40,194 nucleotides of DNA, taken from the NCBI GenBank assembly GCA_913020705.1, contig CAJWBY010000019.1:1-40194 (forward strand), in the 5' to 3' direction. The stretch is from an uncultured Colwellia sp. (GTDB lineage Bacteria > Pseudomonadota > Gammaproteobacteria > Enterobacterales > Alteromonadaceae). The notes beneath the pieces are model-generated. The model was given only the letters and a program-made list of their open reading frames with translations. It ran no database searches and was not told where the DNA came from. The position numbers were made by a program, and so were the translations under genes. Positions 25,817 to 36,083 of the stretch are shown here, piece by piece; the first letter of the stretch is position 1; the number at the start of each line of letters is the position of its first letter.

Positions 25817-26926
25817 ATGTCTCAAACTTCAGCTAACTCAATACCTAGTCAAACCTCACATATAAAAACCCTCAACGATATTCATGTAAATTCTGAAGAT
25901 GTATTGATAACACCAGATCAGTTGCGAGATGAATTACCATTGTCAGAAAAAGGGCGCGACTTTGTTAAAGCAGCCCGTAAGGTTATTGCTAATATTATTC
26001 ATAAAAAAGACCATCGTTTATTGGTCATTTCAGGGCCATGCTCTGTACATGATCTTGATGCAGCAAAAGAATATGCTCAAAAATTAAAAGCACTGCATGA
26101 TAAACATCAAGATAGTCTTTACATTGTTATGCGTGTTTATTTTGAAAAACCTCGCACAACAGTAGGGTGGAAAGGCTTAATAAATGATCCTCACATGGAC
26201 GGTACATTTGATGTGGAAAGTGGTTTAAGAAAAGCGCGAGAATTACTCATTTATTTGACAGATTTAGGTTTACCTCTAGCAACTGAGGCTCTTGACCCTA
26301 TTAGCCCTCAATACTTGGCTGAGCTCTTCAGCTGGTCTGCAATCGGAGCGAGAACAACTGAATCGCAAACACACCGAGAAATGGCTTCAGGTCTTTCTAT
26401 GCCTATTGGTTTTAAAAACGGCACTAATGGTAGTTTAGGTGTGGCAATTAACGCTTTACAGTCAGCGGCGTCTTCGCATCGTTTTATGGGAATAAATCGT
26501 CAAGGACAAGTCGCCTTGATCAAAACATCAGGAAACCCTGATGGGCATGTTATCTTACGAGGCGGCAAGCAACCTAATTATGATTCAGTTAATGTAGCAG
26601 TATGCGAGCAAGACTTGAATAAACACGGTTTAGAGCCAGGTATCGTCATTGATTGTTCACATGGTAATTCAAATAAAGATTACCGTCGTCAACCGTTGGT
26701 CGCTGAAAATGTATTTAATCAAATAGTAGAAGGCAATAAATCTATAATAGGTATCATGTTAGAAAGTCATATTCACGAGGGAAATCAGAGTACGAATGTG
26801 CCCAAAAATGAGTTGAAATACGGTGTTTCTGTTACCGATGCGTGTATTAACTTTGAAGATACTGAAACTTTATTCGTCAATGCTAAAAATAAACTTGAAG
26901 ATGCCTTAAAGCTACGTTTAACTTAA
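25817..26926 (+). CDS. aroF: 3-deoxy-7-phosphoheptulonate synthase, AroF type
   Basis: 369 residues from ATG 25817; a second possible start at 25805 adds four residues. 25817 is preferred because GGAA lies 6 nt upstream, while 25805 has no ribosome site. Class I DAHP synthase motifs: VISGPCSVHD, MRVYFEKPRTTVGWKGLINDP, IGARTTESQTHREMASGLS, VIDCSHGNSNKDYRRQP. Condenses PEP and erythrose 4-phosphate, the entry step of the shikimate pathway. Closest to E. coli AroF by eye, and the tyrA partner 43 nt downstream supports the tyrosine-sensitive isozyme. TyrR-like boxes lie upstream. Confidence 0.93.
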   Translation: MSQTSANSIPSQTSHIKTLNDIHVNSEDVLITPDQLRDELPLSEKGRDFVKAARKVIANIIHKKDHRLLVISGPCSVHDLDAAKEYAQKLKALHDKHQDSLYIVMRVYFEKPRTTVGWKGLINDPHMDGTFDVESGLRKARELLIYLTDLGLPLATEALDPISPQYLAELFSWSAIGARTTESQTHREMASGLSMPIGFKNGTNGSLGVAINALQSAASSHRFMGINRQGQVALIKTSGNPDGHVILRGGKQPNYDSVNVAVCEQDLNKHGLEPGIVIDCSHGNSNKDYRRQPLVAENVFNQIVEGNKSIIGIMLESHIHEGNQSTNVPKNELKYGVSVTDACINFEDTETLFVNAKNKLEDALKLRLT

Positions 26927-26969
26927 TGTGTGTAAAGTTGATTATCGCTAAAAGCAAAAGAGTAAATTA

Positions 26970-28109
26970 ATGACTAAAGAAAGTATAGCTCCCCAGTTGA
27001 AAGCACTGAGAAATGAAATTGATGAGATAGACAGTAAATTAGTCGAACTATTAGCGAAACGCAGAGCGGTTACTACTAAAGTTGGAGAACTGAAAAGCCA
27101 AGTAGGCATGCCAATTTATGCACCCGAACGAGAAGCTGAATTGATTACCTTGCGTCGTCAACAAGCTATGGAAGAAGGGGTATCTCCTGAGTTAATCGAA
27201 GATATTCTTCGACGTCTAATGCGTGATTCATATATCAGTCAAGATGCTAGTGGTTATCAGTGCGTGAATACTGAATGTAAAAAAATTGTCGTTATCGGTG
27301 GTAGTGGTCAATTGGGTAAAGTATTTGTCGATTTATTTGAGCGTTCTAGTTATAACGTTGAAGTACTTGAACAAAATGATTGGCCAGATAGTGACAGTAT
27401 CCTTGATGGTGCAGGCGTAGTCATCGTTGCTGTCCCTATTCGATTAACGTCAATGATCATTCAAAAATTGTCTTGTTTACCTCAAGCGTGTATTTTGGCT
27501 GATGTTACCAGTGTAAAAGAAATGCCTCTTTATGAAATGATGAAAGTTCATAAAGGACCTGTGGTTGGATTACATCCCATGTTTGGCCCTGATGTATCAG
27601 GTTTAATTAAACAAACAATTATTACTTGTGAGGGCCGTTCGCCGGAGCAATATAATTGGTTATTGAAACAATTTCAGGTATGGGGCGCAAAAATATATCC
27701 TGTTGATGCTTTAGCACATGATCAAGCAATGTCGATGGTGCAGGTGATGCGACATTTTTCAACTATCGCTTATGGTTATCATTTGATGACCGAAGGGGCT
27801 GATATTTCTCAACTTGTTGAAATGAGCTCGCCTATTTATCGTTTAGAATTAATCATGGTAGGGCGTTTGTTTGCTCAAGACCCTGTGCTTTATACGGACA
27901 TCATTTTTTCAAATCGCGATAATGTTGCCATGATGAAACGTTTTGCTTATCGCTTTTTAGAATTATTAGAAGATGTTGAGATGGGTGATAAAGACGCTTT
28001 TGTGACCATGTTCGAACAAGTTGCTGATTGGTTTGGAGATTATGCAGATATCTTTTTACAAGAGAGCAAAGCCATGTTATTAAAAGCTAATGAATTAAAA
28101 AAACATTAA
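26970..28109 (+). CDS. tyrA: bifunctional chorismate mutase / prephenate dehydrogenase
   Basis: 379 residues. N-terminal AroQ chorismate mutase helix bundle (~1-90: LRNEIDEIDSKLVELLAKRRAV, PIYAPEREAE), then NAD-binding VVIGGSGQLGKVF (~105) and the prephenate dehydrogenase core with GLHPMFGPDV containing the catalytic histidine. Makes 4-hydroxyphenylpyruvate for tyrosine. 43 nt after aroF, the same operon order as in E. coli. Confidence 0.97.
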   Translation: MTKESIAPQLKALRNEIDEIDSKLVELLAKRRAVTTKVGELKSQVGMPIYAPEREAELITLRRQQAMEEGVSPELIEDILRRLMRDSYISQDASGYQCVNTECKKIVVIGGSGQLGKVFVDLFERSSYNVEVLEQNDWPDSDSILDGAGVVIVAVPIRLTSMIIQKLSCLPQACILADVTSVKEMPLYEMMKVHKGPVVGLHPMFGPDVSGLIKQTIITCEGRSPEQYNWLLKQFQVWGAKIYPVDALAHDQAMSMVQVMRHFSTIAYGYHLMTEGADISQLVEMSSPIYRLELIMVGRLFAQDPVLYTDIIFSNRDNVAMMKRFAYRFLELLEDVEMGDKDAFVTMFEQVADWFGDYADIFLQESKAMLLKANELKKH

Positions 28110-28149
28110 TTTTAATTAGCTTTAATTTTTGTTAACACAAAGAGCACCT

Positions 28150-28635
28150 ATGAATAAATCATTATTAACCATATTCACACTCACTTTTTTTTGCCTAATG
28201 TCAGTCTTTGTTTCTGCAGATAATAATGATGATTTTGCACTCGGTGTTATCAGTGAATCACAATTATTGAGTGGTTTTGATGTTTTTAATGAAAGGTTTC
28301 AAGCATTTTCAATCAATGAAGCAGAGCAGAACATTATTGCTAAATGGCCTGAAACACTTCAGGTAGAGGTTTATTTTGGGACCTGGTGTCACGACAGTGA
28401 ACGTGAGGTTCCAAAATTACTGAAAATATTAAAAGCAAATCAACATATTACTCCAACACTTATTGCGCTTGATTATCAAAAAGAAGATCCACAGGCATTG
28501 GCGAAAGAAAGTAAAATAAAATACACCCCCACCATTATTATATATCGAGACAATAGTAAAAAAGAAGAACTCGGTCGTATAATTGAGCGGCCTAACAAAA
28601 GCCTAATTGAAGACATTAACCTGTTGTTGCTCTAA
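28150..28635 (+). CDS. exported thioredoxin-fold protein with a single cysteine
   Basis: 161 residues from ATG 28150; an in-frame TTG at 28129 has no ribosome site. A signal peptide (MNKSLLTIFTLTFFCLMSVFVSA) precedes a thioredoxin-like domain with VYFGTWCHDSEREVPKLLKIL, LIALDYQKEDPQALAKESKIKYTPTIIIY (the cis-proline region YTPT). The CxxC active site is reduced to C80-H-D-S, the only cysteine of the mature protein. It therefore cannot form an intramolecular disulfide. Function unknown; perhaps a peroxiredoxin-like, chaperone or monothiol role. 40 nt after tyrA. Confidence 0.8.
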   Translation: MNKSLLTIFTLTFFCLMSVFVSADNNDDFALGVISESQLLSGFDVFNERFQAFSINEAEQNIIAKWPETLQVEVYFGTWCHDSEREVPKLLKILKANQHITPTLIALDYQKEDPQALAKESKIKYTPTIIIYRDNSKKEELGRIIERPNKSLIEDINLLLL

Positions 28636-28724
28636 TAGGTTTTACTTTTCCTGAAAACTGCAGAAAATCAATGTATTATGGTTATTCATGAACTGAATGG
28701 TAAATCATTGTCAATAAAGAAAAA

Positions 28725-31553
28725 TTACTGAGTATCAGATGAATTGTTAAACATCTCAAACGCTTGCTTTAAGACGTTATCAATGTGTTCAAAAAACTCA
28801 AAAAATTCAGGCTCCAAATCATCAATAGTAACACCACTCTTAAGATCTGTTTCTATCTGGTGAGTAACCCTTCCTAGGCTTGGCACTCCTGAATAACAAC
28901 AAGCACCATTAAGTTTATGAATGAGCACTTTTAATTGCTCTAAATCTTGCGAAGTAAGTGCCTCAGAAATATTGACCTTAGTTTCTGGGAGACTTTGCAC
29001 AAGACCCTTAAGCATTTCTTTAGCGAGCTCTTCTTTATTTCCTGCTCGCTTTAATGCCAGAGGCCAATCAATAATTTTATTGTTACGAGGTTCAACTTCA
29101 ACTTTAGTGTCAGATTTTTCCTCATGCGATATCTCATTAGTATGGTTTTTATTTGTGCTTTTATCTTTTATTGTTTTTATATCTCGTGGTTGGGTCAAAT
29201 CACAATACTCATAAATAGCATGCCGAAGCATAGTTTCGTCAATAGGTTTAGTCATATAAGAGTCAAAACCAAGTTTCAACAGCTTATCTTTTTCTTCTTT
29301 TAGGGCATGGGCTGTAACGGCAATTATTGGGGTATTATCATTAAAAGTCATGGCTTTAATGCTTTTAAGTGCAGATATTCCGTCCATTATAGGCATTTGA
29401 ATATCCATAAATATCATTGCAAATTTTTCATGTTTACAAATATCTACCGCTTCTTGGCCGTTAACTACCGTAGTGACTTCGTTTACTTGTTCTAATAATA
29501 GTTCATTAATGAGTTTTAAATTAGCTTCGTTGTCGTCAACAGCTAAAAACTTTACGGGTATTCTATTTTCTTGAGTGGTGGTTCTTATGGTGTCTAATAA
29601 ATGATGTCGAGGCAATAAGACCTTATTTATTTTTTCTGGCGTTATTGGTTTACTTAAACAACTGCTTGCACCACTTGCAATTAACGCTTCTTGTAAATTA
29701 GGAGAATTACTATTTATTGCAAGATTAATCTGTGTAACCTTTTGAGAAAGTGCCTTGATCAATTCTTTCAAATCCACCAATGCCGTTGGCGTTATATCAT
29801 GGCTAATAAGTGCAAAATCAAAATGCGACTTTTTAGTCAGTAGGTCATATATTTGATCTAAGTTTTGAACCGCGTGAACGTCTAAATCCCAATCAGCAAG
29901 AATTTCACTGGTCGCAATACGGCTATGCGTATGAGGCTCTAAATAAAGTACACTTTTTCCTGATAGCTCATGATTATCAAAAACATTATCAATAGAAATA
30001 GGATTAACTTCACAACGGAAAGTAAACCAAAAAGTTGACCCTTCGGCTTGCTCTGAAGAAAAACCCATATTGCCATTCATTTCATTCACTAAACGCTGTG
30101 AAATAACTAACCCTAACCCTGTACCACCATATAATCGGGTAACACTTTTATCGGCTTGACCAAAAGCATCAAAAATAGTTTGCTGTTGCTCTTTGTTCAT
30201 ACCAATACCGGTATCTTTTATGGTTATTTTGATAATGGCAATATTATTTTCAATACGTTCACTGTCTACATCAATATCTACAGCGCCTTTGTGAGTAAAT
30301 TTCATCGCGTTGCTGGTCAAATTAATCAACACCTGTTTAATTCGCATTGCATCACCAATGAAGGCATCAGGTAATTGAGGGTTTACGCGTAATGATAATT
30401 CAATATTCTTTTTGTGAGATGTTGGAGCAAGTAAGGTTAAGGTTTCTTCTACCGCTTCTCTCATTGAAAAAGGAATTTTTTCAATGACCATTTTACCTGC
30501 ATCTAGTTTTGAGAAGTCTAAAATATCATTAATAATTGCCAATAAATTAGCGGAAGAACGTTCGATCGTTTGTAAATAATCGCGTTGAGTTACTGTGAGA
30601 GGCGTTTTTAAAACTTGGCGAGTAAAGCCAATTACACCATTAAGTGGTGTACGAAGTTCATGACTCATATTTGCTAAAAATTCTGATTTAACTTTATTGG
30701 CTTCTTGCGCTTTTCGCTTGGCAATATCAAGTTCAACGTTTTGAATTTCAAATTGCTCTAAACTCTCTCGTAAATCAGTAGTTGCTTGATCAATACTTCC
30801 TTGCATCTCTTCTTGGTAATCGCCTAGAGACTGTGCCATTGCATTGACACCATTTTTCAAAAAATTAAGTTCTCCAATCAATTGACCTGTTACTCGACTT
30901 TCAAGTTTACCTTCTCTTATTCTGTCGACCGCTTGAACCATAGAGCCTATTGGTCGAGTGAAATTTTTAATTAAACGATAAGAAAAGAAAGCACTGAAAA
31001 CACTACCCAAAAGTGCAATAAAAAAGGCAAATATCATTTGGTTTTGCTGTTTTAAGCGTATATTACTGCTATCAACTTGCATTGCAATGTAACCGATATT
31101 ATTTTGAGGGAGCGATTGTGTAATATCATTTTGTGCAGCTTCAGCAATTATTGGACTATGAAAAATAAAATTTTCATCTGTTTGAGAATAAATAGTGTTA
31201 GTAGGGATAACTTGGCCGGCTTTAAGGCGCAATATATTCGTATCACCGTGATAAGAGCTTGTGACAAAAACTTGGTTATCTTTAGTGAATACAGCAATGC
31301 TTTTAATAATTGAAGATTGGCTGCGATGTGTCACATTCATCAAATCACGTAATTGCACTCTATCCTTACTCAGCATAGGGAGCGTGCTAGCAATAGCTAA
31401 AGGTTCAATAATACTTTGAGAACGCTGCATTAAAAAATCATTCAATTCATCATAGCGACTATATGAAAAATAGCTGGCTATCGTGAATGCGATCAGCGTT
31501 GTAGGAACGATGGTAAGTAAAATTACCCAATCTTTCAGACTTATTTTATGCAT
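28725..31553 (-). CDS. barA: hybrid sensor histidine kinase BarA
   Basis: 942 residues. TM1 (~9-30), a periplasmic sensor (~31-172) and TM2 (~173-193), HAMP (~195-247), HisKA with H298 in ANMSHELRTPLNG, HATPase with N411-x-x-x-N415 and DTGIG, a degenerate pseudo-receiver (~533-645), a true receiver with D717 in FMDIQMP, and an HPt domain with H879. The whole architecture and many segments match E. coli BarA, the kinase for UvrY that drives Csr small RNAs. Divergent from rlmD with a 96-nt gap, as in other gammaproteobacteria. Confidence 0.95.
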   Translation of the reverse strand: MHKISLKDWVILLTIVPTTLIAFTIASYFSYSRYDELNDFLMQRSQSIIEPLAIASTLPMLSKDRVQLRDLMNVTHRSQSSIIKSIAVFTKDNQVFVTSSYHGDTNILRLKAGQVIPTNTIYSQTDENFIFHSPIIAEAAQNDITQSLPQNNIGYIAMQVDSSNIRLKQQNQMIFAFFIALLGSVFSAFFSYRLIKNFTRPIGSMVQAVDRIREGKLESRVTGQLIGELNFLKNGVNAMAQSLGDYQEEMQGSIDQATTDLRESLEQFEIQNVELDIAKRKAQEANKVKSEFLANMSHELRTPLNGVIGFTRQVLKTPLTVTQRDYLQTIERSSANLLAIINDILDFSKLDAGKMVIEKIPFSMREAVEETLTLLAPTSHKKNIELSLRVNPQLPDAFIGDAMRIKQVLINLTSNAMKFTHKGAVDIDVDSERIENNIAIIKITIKDTGIGMNKEQQQTIFDAFGQADKSVTRLYGGTGLGLVISQRLVNEMNGNMGFSSEQAEGSTFWFTFRCEVNPISIDNVFDNHELSGKSVLYLEPHTHSRIATSEILADWDLDVHAVQNLDQIYDLLTKKSHFDFALISHDITPTALVDLKELIKALSQKVTQINLAINSNSPNLQEALIASGASSCLSKPITPEKINKVLLPRHHLLDTIRTTTQENRIPVKFLAVDDNEANLKLINELLLEQVNEVTTVVNGQEAVDICKHEKFAMIFMDIQMPIMDGISALKSIKAMTFNDNTPIIAVTAHALKEEKDKLLKLGFDSYMTKPIDETMLRHAIYEYCDLTQPRDIKTIKDKSTNKNHTNEISHEEKSDTKVEVEPRNNKIIDWPLALKRAGNKEELAKEMLKGLVQSLPETKVNISEALTSQDLEQLKVLIHKLNGACCYSGVPSLGRVTHQIETDLKSGVTIDDLEPEFFEFFEHIDNVLKQAFEMFNNSSDTQ

Positions 31554-31649
31554 TATTTGCTGAACTTTAGTGTAAAATCATGGTATTGAATAATCTTATA
31601 ATGGCATATCGTCATATAAAATTATAGCACTTAACAGGTATATTTCGTC

Positions 31650-32969
31650 ATGGCTAATTTTTTCAAAGTAACGGCTAAGAAACAACAATTAGGGCAAGCA
31701 GTAAAACTCAAAATCACTCGCCTTGATATTAACGGCTGTGGCGTTGGTCAATACAATAAAAAACCTATATTCATTGATGGCGTTTTACCTGAAGAAGTTG
31801 TTCAATTGAAAGTTATTGAGCAAAAAAACAAATACAGCCGTGGAAAGTTAATTGAAGTAATAAGCAAAAGTAAACAACGTTCACAAGCCAAATGTCAGCA
31901 CTTTCTCAACTGCGGTGGATGTGATTTACAGCATATGTCTCAGATGGCTCAACTTGATTTTAAACAGCAGAAAGTGAGTGATTTGTTTGCGCGTAATGGG
32001 ATCGAAGCATTACCTTGGCAGGCAGCAATTGTTAGTCAACCTTTACATTACCGCCGGAAGGCACGTATTGGTGTGCAATATGATAAGACGGGACAAGCAA
32101 CTATTGGATTTAGGCAAAGAGGCAGTAATCATTTAATTAATATTAAAAATTGTCCTGTTTTGGTTGAGCCATTAAACCCTATATTTTCACTACTTAAAAA
32201 GTTGCTCCCAAAACTATCAGGCAAAAATGCTATTGGTCATATAGAAGTTATTTCTACTGATAAAGTAACGGTTGTAGTTAGGCAACTTGAAGTCTTAACT
32301 AAGCAAGACAAACTTTATTGGCAAACCTTTAGCGAAAACTTTCCTTGTGACGTTTTATTCGATTACGGTAAAGAAATAACGCCTTTAGATGAATCTTCAT
32401 CTGCATTAATGCAATACGCGTTAGATGATAATATTAATATTTCGTTCAGCCCTGACAACTTTATTCAAGTTAATCACCTAGTGAATAGGGCGATGATAAC
32501 TCAAGCACTTCAATGGCTAAGTTTGAATGAACAAGATATTGTTTTAGATTTATTTTGTGGTCTAGGAAATTTTAGCTTACCCATAGCTAAAAAAGTCGCG
32601 CAGGTTGTTGGAATTGAAGGTGTCGACCTTATGGTCGCGAAGGCACATGAAAACGCTTTGAATAATGGCTTAAACAATTGTGAATTTTATCAAGCCGATT
32701 TAAATAGTCATTGGGAAAATGAAGTTTGGGTAAATAAAAAATATACAAAACTTCTACTCGATCCCGCGCGAGCAGGTGCATATCAAGCCTTACAACAATT
32801 GGTTCATTTGAATATTAAAATGGTTCTATATGTAAGTTGTGATCCGGCAACCTTAGCTAAAGATAGTGAACTATTATTAGCACAGGGTTATCGTATTGAA
32901 AAAATATCCCTAATGGATATGTTTTCACAAACAAAACATATTGAGACTATGGTATTGTTTACTAAGTAG
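31650..32969 (+). CDS. rlmD: 23S rRNA (uracil-1939-C5) methyltransferase RlmD
   Basis: 439 residues. TRAM domain at the N-terminus, an Fe-S cluster site C82-x5-C88-x2-C91 with C166, SAM motif VLDLFCGLGNFSLPIA, and the catalytic C397 in VSCDPATLAKD. Methylates U1939 of 23S rRNA. Heads the rlmD-relA-mazG run. Confidence 0.96.
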   Translation: MANFFKVTAKKQQLGQAVKLKITRLDINGCGVGQYNKKPIFIDGVLPEEVVQLKVIEQKNKYSRGKLIEVISKSKQRSQAKCQHFLNCGGCDLQHMSQMAQLDFKQQKVSDLFARNGIEALPWQAAIVSQPLHYRRKARIGVQYDKTGQATIGFRQRGSNHLINIKNCPVLVEPLNPIFSLLKKLLPKLSGKNAIGHIEVISTDKVTVVVRQLEVLTKQDKLYWQTFSENFPCDVLFDYGKEITPLDESSSALMQYALDDNINISFSPDNFIQVNHLVNRAMITQALQWLSLNEQDIVLDLFCGLGNFSLPIAKKVAQVVGIEGVDLMVAKAHENALNNGLNNCEFYQADLNSHWENEVWVNKKYTKLLLDPARAGAYQALQQLVHLNIKMVLYVSCDPATLAKDSELLLAQGYRIEKISLMDMFSQTKHIETMVLFTK

Positions 32970-33008
32970 ACATTCATTTATTTTCCTAAAATTTAGTAGG
33001 TTTTTCTC

Positions 33009-35216
33009 ATGGTTTCGGTACGTAAATCTCATCAAATGTCGGAAACAAATTTTGACCAATGGTTATGCTCATTAGAACTTAGTGAACATAAGCATCAAGC
33101 ACTTGAAAAGCTTTGGCATCAGGTTAGTGACTTCTATGTCGAACAGCAAGAGTGTCAAACTAAATCATTAGAAATGGTAGAAATTCTTGCCAGCTTGAAT
33201 TTAGATCGTGATTCATTATGTGCTGCCTTTTTACTTCCCTTGTATGAATATCAATGTATTTCCATGGAATACATTGAAGAAAACTTTTCTAAACAAATCC
33301 TCGGTTTGTGCAATGGTGTTAGCCAAATGCAAGCAATCAAAGCACTACAGCAAGGCCAGTCAAACCAAGTTTCTGCAAATCAAGTTGATAACATTCGTAA
33401 AATGTTAGTAGCAATGGTGGATGATGTAAGAGCAGTCGTTATTAAGCTGGCTGAGCGTGTTTGCTATTTACGACTTGTAAAAAATGCCGATGAAGAAACT
33501 CGGGTTTTAGCGGCAAAAGAAACCGCTAATATTTATGCGCCGCTTGCTAATAGATTAGGTATTGGGCAATTAAAATGGGAACTTGAAGATATTTCTTTTC
33601 GTTACCTTCATCCCACTGTATATAAAGATATTGCGAAACAATTAGACGAAAAACGTCTTGCCCGTGAAAAATATATGGTTGATTTTGTCAGTAATCTAAA
33701 TGGGCAATTGAAAGACTTAAATATTGCTGGTCAAGTTTATGGTCGACCGAAGCATATATTTAGTATTTGGAAAAAAATGCAGCAAAAATCACTCGATTTC
33801 GAACAACTTTTTGATGTAAGAGCCGTCAGAGTTGTTGTCGATGAATTGCAAGATTGTTATGGCGCACTCGGTATCGTTCACACCAGTTGGAAACATTTAC
33901 CTAATGAATTCGATGATTATGTCGCCACACCAAAACCTAATGGTTATCAGTCTATTCATACGGTAGTTTTGGGGCCAGAAGGTAAATCAGTAGAGGTGCA
34001 AATTAGAACCCAACAAATGCATGAAGATGCAGAAATGGGTGTTGCTGCTCACTGGCGCTATAAAGAGGGGAATTCTGGCGGTAATAGCAACGATAAAAAA
34101 ACAGGCTTTGATGAAAAAGTTAGCTGGTTAAGAAAAGTTTTACAATGGCAAGATGACGTAAGCGAAAACGGCGACTTAGTTGATGAGTTACGCAGCCAAG
34201 TATTTGAAGACCGCATTTATGTGTTTACCCCAAATGGTGATGTTATTGACTTGCCTGTGGGGGCTACCCCCTTAGATTTTGCTTATTATATTCATTCAAA
34301 TGTTGGGCATTGTTGCATTGGTGCTAAAGTCTTTGGCCGCATAGTGCCCTTTACTTATCGTTTAAAAACTGGCGATCAAGTTGAAGTATTAACCAGTAAA
34401 ACACCTAACCCGAGTCGTGACTGGTTAAACCCCAATTTGCATTATACACATGCATCAAGAACACGGTCGAAAATTCAAAACTTCTTTAAATTGCTCGATC
34501 GCGATAAACATATTGCATCCGGCAAAGAGCAATTAGATGCAGAATTATCAAAACTGGATTTAACTGATATTGACTTAATGTCTACCAGTCGGCGTTTTAA
34601 CATTAAAACAGTTGATGATTTATATGCCGCTATAGGTTCAGGTAATGCTCGTTTGCAGCAAGTGATTAATCATTTGCAATATCATGATGAGAAAAATAAA
34701 CCACCTGTAGAGCTTGATCCCCAGAGTTTAGTAAAGCCGCAACAGACTCAGCATAAACATAAGGCTGATGCGAATGGTATAACGGTATCAGGCGTTGGTA
34801 ATTTATTAACGCATATGGCTAAATGTTGTCATCCAGTGCCTGGTGACGATATTTCAGGCTTCATAACACAAGGCCGAGGTATATCGGTACATCGCAATGA
34901 TTGTGACCAATTAGCTAATGCGCTAAATCAGCAACCCGAACGTGAAGTTGAAGTGCAATGGGGTGAGCAAGAACAACAAAGTTATCTCGTTACCGTTAAA
35001 GTTATTTCGAGTGATCGCCAAGGTTTAGTTCGCGACATATCTACGATTGTTTCAAATGAACGCGTCAGTATTGTTGGCATGGAAAGTCGTTCTGATCATA
35101 TTAAACAAACAGTCGCCATGTTGCTAAATATTGAAATTGCGAACAATGAAATATTAGGACGTTTGATTGGAAAGTTATTACAACTCGACGATGTATTAGA
35201 AGTTAAACGGCTCTAG
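33009..35216 (+). CDS. relA: GTP pyrophosphokinase RelA
   Basis: 735 residues. The N-terminal domain has LLPLYEYQ where SpoT has the HD pair, so the hydrolase site is lost. The synthetase region has PNEFDDYVATPKPNGYQSIH, the ExDD form of monofunctional RelA, followed by TGS (VFTPNGDVIDLPVGATPLDFAY), zinc-finger-like CCHPVPGDDISGF and an ACT domain. Makes (p)ppGpp on stalled ribosomes during amino acid starvation. Confidence 0.97.
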   Translation: MVSVRKSHQMSETNFDQWLCSLELSEHKHQALEKLWHQVSDFYVEQQECQTKSLEMVEILASLNLDRDSLCAAFLLPLYEYQCISMEYIEENFSKQILGLCNGVSQMQAIKALQQGQSNQVSANQVDNIRKMLVAMVDDVRAVVIKLAERVCYLRLVKNADEETRVLAAKETANIYAPLANRLGIGQLKWELEDISFRYLHPTVYKDIAKQLDEKRLAREKYMVDFVSNLNGQLKDLNIAGQVYGRPKHIFSIWKKMQQKSLDFEQLFDVRAVRVVVDELQDCYGALGIVHTSWKHLPNEFDDYVATPKPNGYQSIHTVVLGPEGKSVEVQIRTQQMHEDAEMGVAAHWRYKEGNSGGNSNDKKTGFDEKVSWLRKVLQWQDDVSENGDLVDELRSQVFEDRIYVFTPNGDVIDLPVGATPLDFAYYIHSNVGHCCIGAKVFGRIVPFTYRLKTGDQVEVLTSKTPNPSRDWLNPNLHYTHASRTRSKIQNFFKLLDRDKHIASGKEQLDAELSKLDLTDIDLMSTSRRFNIKTVDDLYAAIGSGNARLQQVINHLQYHDEKNKPPVELDPQSLVKPQQTQHKHKADANGITVSGVGNLLTHMAKCCHPVPGDDISGFITQGRGISVHRNDCDQLANALNQQPEREVEVQWGEQEQQSYLVTVKVISSDRQGLVRDISTIVSNERVSIVGMESRSDHIKQTVAMLLNIEIANNEILGRLIGKLLQLDDVLEVKRL

Positions 35217-35249
35217 TTTTATTTTATCTGCCTTTTGAACTTATAAAGA

Positions 35250-36083
35250 ATGGAAAGTATAAAGATGTTAACAGAACAAGCTTCAATGAATAAATTACGT
35301 TGGATCATGACCGAACTTCGTGATCCAGAAACGGGCTGTCCGTGGGATATCAAACAAGACTTTTCGTCGATCGTTCCTCACACTATCGAAGAAGCATATG
35401 AAGTCGCTGATGCCGTAATGGACGCGGTTGAACACCAAGACTTTTCTGAATTAGAGAAAGAATTGGGGGATTTACTGTTTCAGGTGATTTTTTATAGTCA
35501 ATTAGGACATGAGCAAAAAAAGTTTGATTTTGACAGTGTCGTTAACGCCATTTGTGAAAAGCTTATTCGCCGTCATCCTCATGTGTTTGGCGACAAAAAT
35601 TTAAGTTCAGATGCTGACATCAATGCAAATTGGGAAAATGAAAAAGCGAAAGAAAGACAACAAAAAAGTGCCAGTGAGCAAATTAGTATATTAGCGGATA
35701 TTCCTAAAAATTTACCGGCACTATCTCAAGCGGCTAAAATTCAAAAGCGCTGTGCGCATGTTGGTTTTGACTGGCATAATATTCAAGACGTCTTTGCAAA
35801 AGTCGTTGAAGAAGTTGAAGAAGTGAAAGTTGAAATAGAGCAAAACGATTCTGATGCGTTAGCTGAAGAGTTAGGCGATTTGATGTTTGCTGTTGTAAAC
35901 CTTTGTCGTCATGCAAAAAAGGACCCTGAACAGCTATTGCGCCAAGCAAATCAAAAGTTTACCAAAAGATTTCATGGTGTTGAAAAGCAGGTAGAAAACT
36001 CTGGTGTTGAATTTGAACAACATTCACTAGAAACACTTGAAGCTTATTGGCAACAGGTGAAAATTAATGAGAAACAGCAATGA
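35250..36083 (+). CDS. mazG: nucleoside triphosphate pyrophosphohydrolase MazG
   Basis: 277 residues with the tandem MazG fold: CPWDIKQDFSSIVPHTIEEAYEVADA and ELEKELGDLLFQVIFYSQL in the first half, VVEEVEEVKVEIEQ and ELGDLMFAVVNLCRHAKKDPEQLLRQANQKFTKRFHGVE in the second. Acidic pairs EE/E-x-x-D bind Mg2+. Hydrolyses NTPs and affects ppGpp levels. Starts 33 nt after relA; ATG 35265 is an alternative start. Its last 4 nt overlap the crotonase gene. Confidence 0.94.
   Translation: MESIKMLTEQASMNKLRWIMTELRDPETGCPWDIKQDFSSIVPHTIEEAYEVADAVMDAVEHQDFSELEKELGDLLFQVIFYSQLGHEQKKFDFDSVVNAICEKLIRRHPHVFGDKNLSSDADINANWENEKAKERQQKSASEQISILADIPKNLPALSQAAKIQKRCAHVGFDWHNIQDVFAKVVEEVEEVKVEIEQNDSDALAEELGDLMFAVVNLCRHAKKDPEQLLRQANQKFTKRFHGVEKQVENSGVEFEQHSLETLEAYWQQVKINEKQQ

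Noticed and set aside
28129..28149. TTG start for the thioredoxin-fold protein
   Set aside because: No ribosome site, and it would put a polar tail before the signal peptide.
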